DNA of 55,643 nt, taken from positions 1-55,643 of the forward strand of contig JAGGXZ010000168.1 in the NCBI GenBank assembly GCA_021162805.1, given 5' to 3'. The notes under the pieces are model-generated. The model saw only the letters and a list, made by a program, of their open reading frames with translations, did no database searches and had not been told where the DNA came from. Below, piece after piece: positions 17,788 through 25,184 of the stretch. Every line of letters starts with the position of its first letter. Within the stretch, counting starts at the first letter, position 1. The DNA comes from Candidatus Poribacteria bacterium (GTDB lineage: Bacteria > Poribacteria > WGA-4E > B28-G17). The position numbers were made by a program, and so were the translations under genes.

Positions 17788-18561
17788 ATGAAGATAAGCT
17801 GTTGTGCATATTCTTTCCGCCAGTATCTGACGGGCGGAGAGATGTCGCTTGAGGATTTCTTGGACAAAGCCGTCGAGATGGGCCTTGACGGAGTGGAGCT
17901 AACTGCCTACTACTTCCCGACAACTGAAACCGATTACCTCAATAAGCTCAAAAGAGAGGTGTTCCTGAGAGGATTGGATATCTCAGGAACGGCCGTCGGG
18001 AATAACTTCTGCAAGGCCGATCCGGAGGAACGGCGTGGACAGATAGAGATGGTTAAGGAATGGGTGGATATCTCCTACCACCTGGGTGCGCCCTGCATAA
18101 GGGTCTTTGCTGGCGGAGTCCCGAAGGGCCATACCGAGGATGAAGCCTTCAGATGGGTGGTGGACGCTCTCAAGGAGTGTGTGGAATACGCCGCCCCTAA
18201 GGGGGTTATCTTGGCGCTTGAGGATCACGGCGGTATAACCTCAACGGCCGAGCAGGTGCTTAAGATCTACAACGCCGTCGGTTCAGAATGGCTCGGGATA
18301 AATCTGGATACAGGGAACTTCCGGACGGACCCCTACAAAGAAATAGCTGAGGTGGCTCCCTATACCGTCACGACTCACGCGAAGGTGACCATTCTTAACC
18401 CACAGACCGGAAAGCGGGAGAAAGCCGATTTCGCCAGGATATCGGAGATCCTCAGGGAGGCAGGTTATAAGGGCTATATCTCGATAGAATATGAGGAGTC
18501 CGAAGACCCCATGACCGGCGTGCCGAAGTTCGTCGAGTATCTCAAAAGCGTGATCCGCTAG
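17788..18561 (+). CDS. Sugar phosphate isomerase/epimerase (IolE/Hyi-type TIM barrel)
   Basis: 257 residues. Visible marks: MKISCCAYSFRQYLTGG at the start, MGLDGVELTAYYFP (about 31-44), the metal-binding GVILALEDHGG (about 137-147), WLGINLDTGNFR (about 170-181), VTTHAKVTIL (about 195-204) and GYISIEYEESEDP near the end. GGAGG is 7 bases before the ATG and the gene starts 12 bases after the dehydrogenase. Substrate unknown. The gene ends the operon, followed by a strong hairpin. Confidence 0.85.
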   Translation: MKISCCAYSFRQYLTGGEMSLEDFLDKAVEMGLDGVELTAYYFPTTETDYLNKLKREVFLRGLDISGTAVGNNFCKADPEERRGQIEMVKEWVDISYHLGAPCIRVFAGGVPKGHTEDEAFRWVVDALKECVEYAAPKGVILALEDHGGITSTAEQVLKIYNAVGSEWLGINLDTGNFRTDPYKEIAEVAPYTVTTHAKVTILNPQTGKREKADFARISEILREAGYKGYISIEYEESEDPMTGVPKFVEYLKSVIR

Positions 18562-18585
18562 ACGGGGAACGAAGATAGGGAGTAA

Positions 18586-18616
18586 GGGCCGGGCATTCCC
18601 TTTGAATGTCCGGCCC
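18586..18616 (+). terminator. Hairpin terminator between the sugar operon and purL
   Basis: A 13-bp stem (18586-18598 with 18604-18616, one G-U pair) and a 5-base loop. There is no T-tract after it, so it may act as a strong stem barrier and not as a classic intrinsic terminator. Confidence 0.5.
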
Positions 18617-18638
18617 TGCGATCACTTAACACGAGCGG

Positions 18639-18667
18639 TTGTTCCGACATGATCTCTATGGTATAAT
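18639..18667 (+). promoter_or_regulatory. Promoter of purL
   Basis: TTGTTC (18639-18644), 17-base spacer, perfect TATAAT (18662-18667) with TGG just before it (extended -10). The ATG is 27 bases beyond the -10. No purine-riboswitch-like structure fits in this short leader. Confidence 0.6.
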
Positions 18668-18693
18668 ATCCCAGCTTTCCGAGGAGATGGGAT

Positions 18694-21081
18694 ATGGAAA
18701 AAGTCAATGTGATCCCGATCCTAGATGCAGATGATGAGGAACTGATGAGGATAAGCAGGGAAGGGCTGCTCTCGTTGAACCTCGCCGAGATGAGGACGAT
18801 CCAGAATTACTTCCTGAGGTTGGGCAGGAATCCGACCGACGTCGAGCTGGAGACGATCGCTCAAACTTGGTCGGAGCATTGTGTTCACAAGACCTTTCGC
18901 GGACTTATCGAATATATGGATGAAAACGGAACGAAATTGATAGATAACCTGTTAAAATCGACCATCATGCGCGCCACATTTGAGATAAACAAACCATGGT
19001 GTGTTTCAGTCTTCTCGGACAACGCGGGGATAATCGAGTTCGATGAGAATTACAACCTCGCCTTCAAGGTCGAAACTCACAATCACCCTTCGGCGATAGA
19101 GCCCTATGGAGGAGCGGGCACGGGGATCGGCGGCGTGATCAGAGACCCATTGGGAACCGGATTGGGGGCGAAGCCCATCCTGAACACCGACGTCTTCTGT
19201 TTCGGAATGCCCGATTATCCATACGATCGGCTTCCCAGAGGTGTGCTACATCCCAAACGGATCCTCAAGGGTGTGGTGGCAGGCGTACGGGATTACGGCA
19301 ACCGGATGGGAATTCCCACCGCTAACGGAGCGATACTGTTTGACAACCGATACGTCAGCAATCCGCTCGTCTATTGTGGCAACGTCGGGCTGATACCGAA
19401 AGACCGAAGCTCCAAGGAGGTCTCCCCCGGAGACCTGATAGTGGTGATAGGCGGCAGAACCGGAAGGGACGGAATACATGGGGCGACTTTCGCATCTTTG
19501 GAGTTGGATGAAAGCTCCGAGGGACTCGGAAGCGTCGTGCAGATAGGCAATCCGATCGTCGAGAAGAAGATGGTGGATACACTGCTCCAGGCGCGGGACA
19601 GGGGGCTTTATTCGGCCATAACGGACTGTGGCGCCGGGGGGCTTTCGTCGGCTGTGGGAGAGATGGGGGCCGAAACAGGGGCGATCGTGCATCTTGAAAG
19701 GGTCCCGCTTAAATACGAAGGGCTTGCACCATGGGAGATCTGGCTCTCAGAGGCGCAGGAGAGGATGGTGTTGGCCGTGCCGCCCGAAAAGGTCGAGGAG
19801 CTGATCCATGTCTTCGCCGCCGAGGACGTCGAAGCCACCGTCATCGGCCGGTTCACCGACACCAAGAGGTTGGTCGTGATGTATGGGGATGAGGTGGTGG
19901 CCGACATCGATATGGACTTCCTACACCATGGCAGGCCGAACGTCAAAAAAAGGGCCGTTTGGGTTAAACCTCGATATCCCGAGCCGGATTTCGCCGAGCC
20001 CGAGGATCTGACGCCATGTCTTCTGAAGATCCTCTCCTCACCCAACGTCGCCAGCAAGGAGTGGGTGATAAGACAGTATGATCACGAGGTTCAGGGTGGG
20101 AGTATACTCAAACCGCTTCAGGGCAGGGAGAACGACGGGCCCGGAGATGCCTGCGTCCATACGCCCGTTCTGGGATCTAGGAAGGGAATAGCGGTTGCAA
20201 ACGGGATCAATCCGAAATACGGGGATATAGATCCATATTGGATGGCCGCCTCGGCCATAGATGAGGCGCTTCGTAACATCACGGCCGTCGGCGGAAACAT
20301 AGGGAGAACCGCTCTCCTAGATAACTTCAGCTGGGGGAATCCCGATAAACCAGATCGATTGGGAGGGTTGGTCAGAGCCGCAAAAGCTTGTTACGACATC
20401 GCTGTCGCATACGGGACGCCCTTTATCTCAGGCAAAGATAGCCTCTATAACGAATACCGGGATACGAGGACGGGCGAGGAGATAGCCATACCCGGAACCC
20501 TTCTCATCTCCGCTATCTGTGTTATCGAGGATGTGACGAAGATCGTCAGCATGGATTTCAAAATGGAGGGCGATCTGATATATGTCGTCGGGTTGACCTA
20601 TAATGAGATGGGTGGCTCTCATTATCTTGATCTCTTCGGATATACCGGTAATTCTGTTCCCAAGGTCAGACCTGATATCGGGAAAAACGTGATGTTGAAA
20701 CTACATGACGCTATCAAGGGCGGGCTCGTGATGGCGTGTCATGATTGCTCTGAGGGCGGGATCGGGGTTGCTGTAGCCGAGATGGCTTTCGCCGGCGGAT
20801 TGGGAGCGGAGATCGAACTTCACTCGGTCCCTCTAGGGGAGGAGATCGACAGGGACGATTTCATCCTCTTCTCCGAATCCAACAGCCGCTTCATCGTCGA
20901 GGTGAAACCGGAAAAGCGTGAGGAGCTCGAGAGAGTTATGAACGGCGTGCCGCTTGGGTTAATCGGCCGTGTGAGGGGTGATGAGAGGTTCATCGTTAAG
21001 GGGAGAACGGGACGGATCGTTATCAGTTCCGACATATGGGAGATGAAGCGGGTCTGGAAATCGACGCTCAGCTTCCCCTAA
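18694..21081 (+). CDS. purL: Phosphoribosylformylglycinamidine synthase subunit PurL
   Basis: 795 residues, in the range of the stand-alone PurL subunit that works with PurQ and PurS. AIR-synthase/FGAM motifs: WSEHCVHKTFRG (about 50-61), VETHNHPSAIEPYGGAGTG (about 126-144), TDCGAGGLSSAVGEMG and, in the second half, CHDCSEGGIGVAVAEM. It converts FGAR to FGAM with ATP and ammonia from glutamine. It is a monocistronic gene on its own promoter, and its last 14 bases overlap the convergent PII-like gene. A translated product starting at MEKVNVIPILDADDEEL is favoured by GAGGAG before the ATG. Confidence 0.93.
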   Translation: MEKVNVIPILDADDEELMRISREGLLSLNLAEMRTIQNYFLRLGRNPTDVELETIAQTWSEHCVHKTFRGLIEYMDENGTKLIDNLLKSTIMRATFEINKPWCVSVFSDNAGIIEFDENYNLAFKVETHNHPSAIEPYGGAGTGIGGVIRDPLGTGLGAKPILNTDVFCFGMPDYPYDRLPRGVLHPKRILKGVVAGVRDYGNRMGIPTANGAILFDNRYVSNPLVYCGNVGLIPKDRSSKEVSPGDLIVVIGGRTGRDGIHGATFASLELDESSEGLGSVVQIGNPIVEKKMVDTLLQARDRGLYSAITDCGAGGLSSAVGEMGAETGAIVHLERVPLKYEGLAPWEIWLSEAQERMVLAVPPEKVEELIHVFAAEDVEATVIGRFTDTKRLVVMYGDEVVADIDMDFLHHGRPNVKKRAVWVKPRYPEPDFAEPEDLTPCLLKILSSPNVASKEWVIRQYDHEVQGGSILKPLQGRENDGPGDACVHTPVLGSRKGIAVANGINPKYGDIDPYWMAASAIDEALRNITAVGGNIGRTALLDNFSWGNPDKPDRLGGLVRAAKACYDIAVAYGTPFISGKDSLYNEYRDTRTGEEIAIPGTLLISAICVIEDVTKIVSMDFKMEGDLIYVVGLTYNEMGGSHYLDLFGYTGNSVPKVRPDIGKNVMLKLHDAIKGGLVMACHDCSEGGIGVAVAEMAFAGGLGAEIELHSVPLGEEIDRDDFILFSESNSRFIVEVKPEKREELERVMNGVPLGLIGRVRGDERFIVKGRTGRIVISSDIWEMKRVWKSTLSFP

Positions 21082-21394
21082 GTATCTTCACGGGAAAATA
21101 GGTTATCTTGCAGATTTCCGGATCGCTGATGTTCATGCCGCTTATCTTCAGCGTTTCGGCGATTCTGTTTATCGTTTCCTCGTCCGGAACCACGGCCAGG
21201 ATGAGCTTGGCGTAGCTTTTTCTTCTGCTCAGATCGGCTCTAAATCCGGCGAATATGGGCATCTCGAAGGCGAGCACATTTCTCATATTGACGGCATCGA
21301 TGATAAGACTATCCCCCACCCCTTCGGCCGTGAGGGCGAGCATCACATCATCTTGAAACCTATCTTGATAGAGATGGATTATCAGGTAATACAT
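21068..21394 (-). CDS. Small PII-like signalling protein (putative antiporter regulator)
   Basis: 108 residues, no membrane segment. The pattern of alternating strands and helices, with MYYLIIHLYQDRFQDDVMLAL at the start and a later KLILAVVPDEETINRIAETL, resembles the ferredoxin-like fold of PII and CutA1-type proteins, but the classic T-loop and nucleotide-binding motifs are not obvious. ATG follows GGGAGAGGAAG. It is the last gene of the EIIA-antiporter operon, 15 bases after the antiporter. A role in sensing a nucleotide or small molecule and gating the transporter is inferred only. Confidence 0.55.
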   Translation of the reverse strand: MYYLIIHLYQDRFQDDVMLALTAEGVGDSLIIDAVNMRNVLAFEMPIFAGFRADLSRRKSYAKLILAVVPDEETINRIAETLKISGMNISDPEICKITYFPVKILRGS

Positions 21395-21409
21395 CTTCCT
21401 CTCCCAAAC

Positions 21410-22606
21410 TCATTTCGTTTTGCCGACCTCCCCTGCCTTGACTATGGCCAGCTTGACGAAAGGGGCACCGATAATCTGAACGACAAATGTGGTCGCCGTT
21501 ATCACCGTTATTATGTATTTTCCGAGCTCAGCGTTCTGACTACCCGCCTGAATCAGCTCGTGATATATTGAAAGGGCCAGTCCGATAGCCACACCTGCCT
21601 GGGAAAAGAGACCTAGCCCGGCGTATTTCCTCACTTTCGGATCAGCTTTACCGAACGTCGCCCCCAGATATGTCCCCAGATATTTTCCCGACTCGCGCAA
21701 CGCGATGTAGGCAAGCCCGACCAAACCCATCTTCGGCAGGAGGGATATATCGAGTCTACCTCCGACTAAGACGAAGAAGAGCACGTAGATCGGCGGTGCG
21801 AAATCGTTTAGAACTTCGATCATCCTGCGACATACGGCGTATCTCAGGTTCACCATGGTCACACCCATGGACATCGTGGCGAGTATCAGGGAGAGATGAA
21901 ATTTGACGGCTGTGCCGCTTATCAGCAGGATAATTCCGAGCGTGAAGGCCAGCAGTTCATTTCTGTGTTTGAGCCATTTTGCGGGGAGGACCGCTATCGC
22001 GCCCGCCGCCGCTCCCAGAGCTATGGCCAAGGTTATCTCCCGAAGTGGAGTCAACACAACGCCCTGCAGGCTCATCGGCTCGCCTGAGATGAAAAACTTA
22101 GCTAAGGGAAGACAGAACCCGTAGGATATCAGCGAAAAGGCATCATCGAGGCCGACAACGGCGTAGAGGGTAGTTGTTACAGGGCCTTTGGCCTTATACT
22201 CCTGAAGCACGTCCACCGTCCCCGCCGGAGCGGTCGCCGAAGCCAGGGCTCCCAGGAGAATTGAAAGGGGGGCGTTACGTGTGAGAGCGTAGGTTCCGAG
22301 GCCGACCAGGAAAAGGGCGAAACTGGCCTCAAGCGGAACTATCCACGCGATCGCCTTCCCCAGCCCTCTGAGGTTTCTGAGCGCCAGCTCGCCTCCTATC
22401 ACGAATCCTATGATCCCAAGCGTAACTGAGGTCACGATATCGTATCGTAATGACCCTTCCAGGCTTAAAAGACCTATGACGGAGGGGCCCAGGATGACGC
22501 CTGCTATAACATATCCTACCACCTGGGGAGTGCGAAGGGCTTTCGCACCCTTAGCCACGTAGAGCCCCAAAAGCAATAAGATCGCCAGTTCCAGAAGGTC
22601 ATTCAT
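21410..22606 (-). CDS. Cation:proton antiporter, CPA2 (KefB/NapA-like) family
   Basis: 398 residues, 11 to 13 predicted membrane segments. A typical CPA2 start (LAILLLLGLYVAKGAKALRTP), then VVGYVIAGVILGPSVIG, GVDVLQEYKAK (region usually carrying the ion-binding Asp after TAPAGTVDVL at about 129-138), VVGLDDAFSLISYG, and LGLFSQAGVAIGLAL near the end. Family members exchange Na+ or K+ for H+. It lacks the C-terminal RCK/TrkA-N domain often found on KefB-type proteins, so the separately encoded PII-like or EIIA protein may supply regulation. It overlaps the EIIA gene by 8 bases. Confidence 0.85.
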   Translation of the reverse strand: MNDLLELAILLLLGLYVAKGAKALRTPQVVGYVIAGVILGPSVIGLLSLEGSLRYDIVTSVTLGIIGFVIGGELALRNLRGLGKAIAWIVPLEASFALFLVGLGTYALTRNAPLSILLGALASATAPAGTVDVLQEYKAKGPVTTTLYAVVGLDDAFSLISYGFCLPLAKFFISGEPMSLQGVVLTPLREITLAIALGAAAGAIAVLPAKWLKHRNELLAFTLGIILLISGTAVKFHLSLILATMSMGVTMVNLRYAVCRRMIEVLNDFAPPIYVLFFVLVGGRLDISLLPKMGLVGLAYIALRESGKYLGTYLGATFGKADPKVRKYAGLGLFSQAGVAIGLALSIYHELIQAGSQNAELGKYIITVITATTFVVQIIGAPFVKLAIVKAGEVGKTK

Positions 22607-23054
22607 CTCCGAAACTCCGAATTATCTCCATCACTTCTTCAGGCGACTTGGAGTTGATGATCTTCCTTCTGATCCTCTCGTTTTTCAAGAGCAGCGTCAC
22701 CTTCGCCAATGTTCTCAGATACATCGCCTGTTGATTCGGCCCCGCTATCATGACGATGATGTGCACCGGCTTATCGTCCAGGGCGTTGAACTCTATTCCC
22801 TCCTTTGAGATGCCCATGGCTATGACGAAGTCGGAGACGGAGTCCAACTTGGCATGAGGCACGGCGATGCCCAATCCTATCCCCGTGCTCATTATCCTCT
22901 CCCTCTCCAGGATAGCCTTCAGCAGTTCCTCCTTATCCTTTATGTGATGCGATTTCGATATCACATCGACAAGCTCCAGCAGGGCTTCCTCCTTGGTTTT
23001 GGATTTAAGGGCGACGATTCTATCAGGCGATATAAGCTCGACAAGGCTTTTCAT
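22599..23054 (-). CDS. PTS EIIA domain protein (PtsN/fructose type)
   Basis: 151 residues from the ATG at 23054. The longer ORF from 23096 is disfavoured because the predicted -10 sits at 23097-23102 and GGAG lies about 9 bases before 23054. The active site is GIGLGIAVPHAK with His67 (phosphoryl acceptor). It is a single EIIA domain without EIIB/EIIC. In bacteria with regulatory PTS, EIIA-Ntr type proteins control K+ transport and stress responses by protein contact. Being the first gene before an antiporter fits that role. No HPr or EI gene is seen in the window. Confidence 0.82.
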   Translation of the reverse strand: MKSLVELISPDRIVALKSKTKEEALLELVDVISKSHHIKDKEELLKAILERERIMSTGIGLGIAVPHAKLDSVSDFVIAMGISKEGIEFNALDDKPVHIIVMIAGPNQQAMYLRTLAKVTLLLKNERIRRKIINSKSPEEVMEIIRSFGDE

Positions 23055-23096
23055 CGCTACATCTCCGCCAGACGTTTTTCGGCGGTGGTTTCGCAA

Positions 23097-23125
23097 ATTC
23101 TATGCCATTAACGACACACCGTCAA
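23097..23125 (-). promoter_or_regulatory. Promoter of the EIIA-antiporter-PII-like operon
   Basis: Minus strand TTGACG (23125-23120), 17-base spacer, TAGAAT (23102-23097), so transcription should begin near 23090 and the leader is about 36 bases to the ATG at 23054. Confidence 0.6.
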
Positions 23126-23279
23126 CACTAACCTTAACTATACCTCCTGGGGAACGAGATGCAAAAAATGCAGCTATCATGTTAGCCGGACGATCAGGAG
23201 TGCACCTAAGGCACAGGTGTGGTGTAACCTGTAGCGCGAATGTTTCGTTATATAGGGCAAGTTACCTATGGAGGGGAAG

Positions 23280-24032
23280 ATGCTTGCCTTAAAACCGGGG
23301 TTTATTAGGATCGCCCTTCTTTCCCTTTCAATAATCGCATCGATCCCAATGCACGCCGAGGAGGTTCTCCCCCTTTCAGAACAGCCCACCCTCGATTCCT
23401 CACCCTTCAGACTCGGAGAGCGGTTGATCTTCAAGGCGAAGGTCTTGGGCATACCGGCCGGATGGCAGATATTACAGACGCTCAGCGTGGAGAGGATCGA
23501 TGGTCGGGATGTGATCCATGTTAAATCGACATCTCAGACGAACGATTTCTTCTCTAAGATCTACTATTTCAGGGATTCGAGGGAGAGCTACATCGATCCC
23601 GAGACATTCAGGCCGATCCTTTACAAGAAGGAGATCGTGGATAGGAAGTTCAGGGCACATGTGGAGATCGATTTCGATCCCGATGATGGAATAGCGGTTA
23701 TGAAGGAGAAAGGGAAAGCCATGCGGATCGAGGTTCCACCTGACGTTCAGGACGAGCTCTCCATGTTGTTTCTGGTTAGGGCCAAAGCGATCGAGCTGGG
23801 CAAACCCTATACCTTTCCCCTCCTCCTGAGAAAAAAGGTTCAGATAATCACTGTGAGAATGACCGGCGTTGAAACCGTCAAGACCGTTCTGGGTAAGGTG
23901 CGCACCATCGTCCTGTGTTCTTCAAGCGGACATAAACTTTGGCTCACGGACGATGATCGTAGGATTCCCGTCAAGATAGAGGCTCGCACCAAGTTGGGGA
24001 AAATCGTGGGGATCTTAGAAAAGGTGAACTGA
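23280..24032 (+). CDS. DUF3108 domain-containing exported protein
   Basis: 250 residues from the ATG at 23280, which has GGAGGGG directly upstream; an ATG at 23268 is the alternative. Signal peptide (MLALKPGFIRIALLSLSIIASIPMHA), then the DUF3108 pattern: FRLGERLIFKAKVLGIPAGW, DFFSKIYYFRDSRESYIDPETFRP and LLLRKKVQIITVRMTG. In Gram-negative bacteria these are periplasmic, beta-rich proteins of unclear function associated with outer-membrane lipid biology. The gene stands alone. Confidence 0.75.
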   Translation: MLALKPGFIRIALLSLSIIASIPMHAEEVLPLSEQPTLDSSPFRLGERLIFKAKVLGIPAGWQILQTLSVERIDGRDVIHVKSTSQTNDFFSKIYYFRDSRESYIDPETFRPILYKKEIVDRKFRAHVEIDFDPDDGIAVMKEKGKAMRIEVPPDVQDELSMLFLVRAKAIELGKPYTFPLLLRKKVQIITVRMTGVETVKTVLGKVRTIVLCSSSGHKLWLTDDDRRIPVKIEARTKLGKIVGILEKVN

Positions 24033-24233
24033 TCATGAATCAAACACAGGCTCAGATTCATCATTTATAAATATGTCGAGAGATGGGCGATAGTCACCAC
24101 GTGAGGCGACGCCACGGCCGGATTTCTCTTCTGGAGAACACGCCAGAACCTGCTTAAGATGGACAGGGAGATATAGCACTCAAAAAGCTGGAGGCCGGTA
24201 AAAAAGCGTATTGGGCGAGGATGTGATACTGAG
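24033..24233. other. 200-base gap, no feature recognised
   Basis: Contains only short open frames on both strands with no protein-like motif or recognisable RNA structure. It lies between the convergent DUF3108 and HepT-like genes. Confidence 0.4.
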
Positions 24234-24680
24234 TTAAGAGGTCTCTTCATCCAATAGTTCTCCCAGGTATTTTCTCACTTCGTCGACTAGCCTTCCGTAT
24301 AAAGCTTCAGATTGGAGGATGAATCTTCTGATCGAGTTCCATTTGACATCAAGGTATTCATGTGCTATCACGTTTCTCAACCTTACATATCTAGCGAGTT
24401 CCTCAGTATTTCGCTTGTCGAATCCCTCCACTGAACCGAGAAGGAAGACGATTGCCCTATAAGTTTGAGGCACTTCAATCCCTTCCAGGGATAGGATAAG
24501 CTTGGCGATGTCGATCGAGGAATTCACCAGGTTTTCCACCCATCTCTCTACTTCCCTTCGTTTGCTACGGTTAGTGCTATACTCTTCCCATGATAGTGAC
24601 TCGAACAGAGGATAATCGCTGAGTTCCTCCTCCAGGAATCTAAGGTGTCTTATTAATCTCTCTTTCAGCTCTTCTCTCAT
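24234..24680 (-). CDS. hepT: HepT-like toxin of the HepT/MntA system (HEPN RNase, DUF86)
   Basis: 148 residues. The HEPN catalytic signature R-x4-H-x-Y is present as RNVIAHEYLD (about 104-113). HepT cleaves RNA and is silenced when MntA adds AMP units to the conserved Tyr in this motif. ATG is preceded by GGAGAGATTAAGGT. It lies downstream of, and overlaps by 41 bases, the mntA gene, the reverse of the most frequent order but a known arrangement. Confidence 0.85.
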   Translation of the reverse strand: MREELKERLIRHLRFLEEELSDYPLFESLSWEEYSTNRSKRREVERWVENLVNSSIDIAKLILSLEGIEVPQTYRAIVFLLGSVEGFDKRNTEELARYVRLRNVIAHEYLDVKWNSIRRFILQSEALYGRLVDEVRKYLGELLDEETS

Positions 24681-25092
24681 ACCTTAATCTCTCCAAGAAA
24701 TCCCTCTTCATCATCTCCCTGAAATCGATGGCTTCGGAGGTTACCACCAGCATGAAATCGACATATAACCCCGGATCATTGATGAGTATGGGTATCCCCC
24801 TTATAGCGCTATCCGCTACCGTAGCGGGGGCTCTGTTCAGAACCAGCAGTTCCACCTCTCTATTCAGCAGTTCCTCCAGATCCGACCAGATCTCCTCTTC
24901 ACCCTCGTAGTAGATCTCCTCCTCGAACTCTATCGGCCTGCGCCTCTTCGGATAGAAATACACCGCCACATCCACATCTGATCTCGGTGTAGCAGTTCCT
25001 TTAGCCTGGGAGCCGAACAGAAAGGCGAAAGCCACATCATTCCTTTTCCCGAAATATCCCTTTAATTGATCGATGAGGAACAGATCACACAT
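24640..25092 (-). CDS. mntA: MntA-like nucleotidyltransferase antitoxin
   Basis: 150 residues. The minimal nucleotidyltransferase motif GS-x10-D-x-D is exact: GSQAKGTATPRSDVD (about 27-41), with VAVYFYPKRRRPIEF following. It is the AMP-adding antitoxin for HepT. The Shine-Dalgarno before the ATG at 25092 is weak, so translation may be coupled to or driven by elements near the ppdK hairpin, and no clear promoter is seen. It overlaps hepT by 41 bases. Confidence 0.85.
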   Translation of the reverse strand: MCDLFLIDQLKGYFGKRNDVAFAFLFGSQAKGTATPRSDVDVAVYFYPKRRRPIEFEEEIYYEGEEEIWSDLEELLNREVELLVLNRAPATVADSAIRGIPILINDPGLYVDFMLVVTSEAIDFREMMKRDFLERLRYERRAEREINKTP

Positions 25093-25127
25093 TCCGATCG
25101 GGATTTGGAAGGAGAGGATTGGAGTTG

Positions 25128-25162
25128 ATCAAGGGGCGAACGATCGCCATCCGCCCCTTGAT
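25128..25162. terminator. Hairpin between ppdK and mntA
   Basis: A perfect 11-bp stem (25128-25138 with 25152-25162; arms ATCAAGGGGCG and CGCCCCTTGAT) with a 13-base loop. It lies 22 bases beyond the ppdK stop and probably ends ppdK transcription; no T-tract follows on the minus strand. Confidence 0.5.
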
Positions 25163-25184
25163 TTGGAGGATGGTTTACCATACT

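Noticed and set aside
23177-23452. Minus-strand 91-codon ORF antisense to the DUF3108 gene
   Set aside because: Covers the signal peptide and N-terminus of a recognised protein; shadow.
24065-24250. Minus-strand 61-codon ORF after HepT
   Set aside because: Composition is not protein-like and it only overlaps the end of hepT.
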